NCBI GenBank assembly: GCA_900759565.1
Contig: CAAEVV010000041.1
Coordinates: 1 to 6,354 of the forward strand
DNA length: 6,354 nt
Direction: 5' to 3'
Origin: an uncultured Collinsella sp.
GTDB lineage: Bacteria; Actinomycetota; Coriobacteriia; Coriobacteriales; Coriobacteriaceae
The notes beneath the pieces are model-generated. The model worked only from the letters and a program-made list of their open reading frames with translations, was not told the origin of the DNA and made no database searches. Positions 5,424 to 6,354 of this stretch are shown piece by piece (position 1 is the stretch's first letter; the number at the start of each line of letters is the position of its first letter). The translations under genes and the position numbers were made by a program.

Positions 5424-6350
5424 ATGCCCATTCGCATCCCCGACGCCCTCCCTGCCGCCGCGCAGCTCGAGAGCGAGAACATCTTTGTCATGACCGAGTA
5501 CCGCGCGCTGCACCAGGACATCCGTCCGCTGCGCGTGCTCATCCTCAACCTCATGCCCACCAAGATCGCCACCGAGACGCAGATCATGCGCAAACTCTCC
5601 AATACGCCGCTGCAGGTTGAGGTGGATCTGCTGCGCACCAAAACGCACGAGGCCACGCATGTGAGTGCCGGCCACCTGGAGACGTTCTACCGCACGTTCG
5701 ACGACATCCGCGACATCCACTACGACGGCCTGATCATCACGGGCGCGCCCGTGGAGCAGATGCCGTTCGAGGAGGTCGACTACTGGCCCGAGCTCTGCCA
5801 GATCATGGATTGGTCCACCACGCACGTGCACTCTACGCTGCACATTTGTTGGGGCGCGCAGGCCGGTCTGTACCATCATTACGGTATCCAGAAGTACGAC
5901 CTGCCGGCAAAGGCGAGCGGCGTGTTTGAGCATTATCTGGTGAAGCCGCAAAGTCCGCTGGTCCGCGGCTTTGACGACCGTTTCTATGCCGTGCATTCGC
6001 GTAACACCGATGTGCGCCGCGAGGACGTGGAGGCCGAGCCGCAGCTTGAGGTCGTGGCCGTGTCCGACGAGGTGGGCCTGTACATCGTTAAGTCGACCGA
6101 CAGCCGCCGCTTCTTTGTCTTTGGCCACCCCGAGTACGATACCGACACGTTGCGCCTGGAGTACGAGCGCGACGTGAAGCGCGGACTCAACCCCCAGGTG
6201 CCGGCGCATTACTTCCCGGGCGACGATCCCGCCGCCGAGCCGCGCAACGTCTGGCGCAGCCAGGCTCAGCTGTTCTACACCAACTGGCTCAACTACTACG
6301 TCTACCAGACCACGCCCTACGACCTGGCCCGCGCCGGCGAGGAGCACTAG
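5424..6350 (+). CDS. metA: Homoserine O-acyltransferase MetA, predicted acetyl-CoA type
   Basis: The enzyme acylates the hydroxyl of L-homoserine, the first committed step of methionine synthesis, in the cytoplasm. The 308 residues are full length for the family (E. coli MetA is 309). The numbering matches E. coli exactly: Lys47, catalytic Cys142 (in LHICWGAQAGL), His235 and Glu237 (in GHPEYD), and Arg249. Position 111, in ITGAPVEQM, is Glu. In published work on this family Glu111 goes with acetyl-CoA use and Gly111 with succinyl-CoA, so the common label 'succinyltransferase' is probably wrong here. The C-terminal NWLNYYVYQTTPYDL also resembles Bacillus MetA. The gene is divergent from the dehydrogenase. 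I recognise no SAM riboswitch in its leader. Nothing downstream is visible, as the window ends four bases after the stop. Confidence 0.96.
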   Translation: MPIRIPDALPAAAQLESENIFVMTEYRALHQDIRPLRVLILNLMPTKIATETQIMRKLSNTPLQVEVDLLRTKTHEATHVSAGHLETFYRTFDDIRDIHYDGLIITGAPVEQMPFEEVDYWPELCQIMDWSTTHVHSTLHICWGAQAGLYHHYGIQKYDLPAKASGVFEHYLVKPQSPLVRGFDDRFYAVHSRNTDVRREDVEAEPQLEVVAVSDEVGLYIVKSTDSRRFFVFGHPEYDTDTLRLEYERDVKRGLNPQVPAHYFPGDDPAAEPRNVWRSQAQLFYTNWLNYYVYQTTPYDLARAGEEH

Positions 6351-6354
6351 GCTG

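Noticed and set aside
5213..5656. N-terminal extension of the dehydrogenase to an upstream start
   Set aside because: The extension runs antisense through metA. The ATG at 5212 has a good ribosome site and is followed at once by the Rossmann motif.
5310..6347. Antisense open frame (345 codons) opposite metA
   Set aside because: Ala/Val/Arg/His-rich shadow of metA, without family motifs or a sensible start context.

Overview
The window is about 62% GC by eye, densely coding, with strong G/C third-position bias, Gram-positive-style Shine-Dalgarno sites and compact intergenic regions. Protein character (a Bacillus-type FrlB deglycase, a Bacillus-type MetA carrying Glu111, a RecQ with RQC and HRDC domains) together with the GC content suggests a high-GC Gram-positive gut anaerobe. 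A Coriobacteriia member such as Collinsella is my best guess. This rests on recognition only; no search was run.

Layout. Positions 1-253 hold the probable terminator of an unseen upstream gene, a small cluster of three imperfect direct repeats, and a perfect TATAAT box just before recQ. recQ (254-2233, +) is a full-length RecQ helicase. Two bases after its stop begins a GntR/HutC-type repressor gene (2236-2991, +). A 144-base gap follows, with a recognisable promoter (TTCACG-17-TATAAA, with an extended TG) bracketed by two pairs of a 10-bp tandem repeat, ATAGRACRAY. This is the most notable non-coding structure in the window and looks like an undescribed operator. It leads into a SIS-domain sugar-amine deglycase of the FrlB family (3136-4104, +). 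A strong 16-bp terminator hairpin lies between this gene and a convergent NAD-dependent 2-hydroxyacid dehydrogenase of the L-lactate/L-2-hydroxyisocaproate dehydrogenase family (4235-5212, -). That gene is divergent from metA (5424-6350, +), which makes the homoserine O-acyltransferase for methionine synthesis.

How the genes work together. The GntR regulator and the FrlB-like deglycase form a plausible regulator-target pair for Amadori-product (fructosamine 6-phosphate) catabolism, with the repeat-flanked promoter as the control point. The expected kinase and transporter are not in the window. The repressor is apparently translated from the recQ transcript, an odd partnership. The dehydrogenase and metA share a 211-base divergent control region. 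MetA has Glu111, Cys142, His235 and Glu237, so it is probably an acetyl-CoA-using enzyme despite the usual 'succinyltransferase' name. The dehydrogenase has the catalytic Arg/Asp/Arg/His set but lacks the lactate- or malate-selective residue in its substrate loop, so its substrate is open. All five genes look intact. I see no RNA genes, mobile elements or CRISPR arrays.
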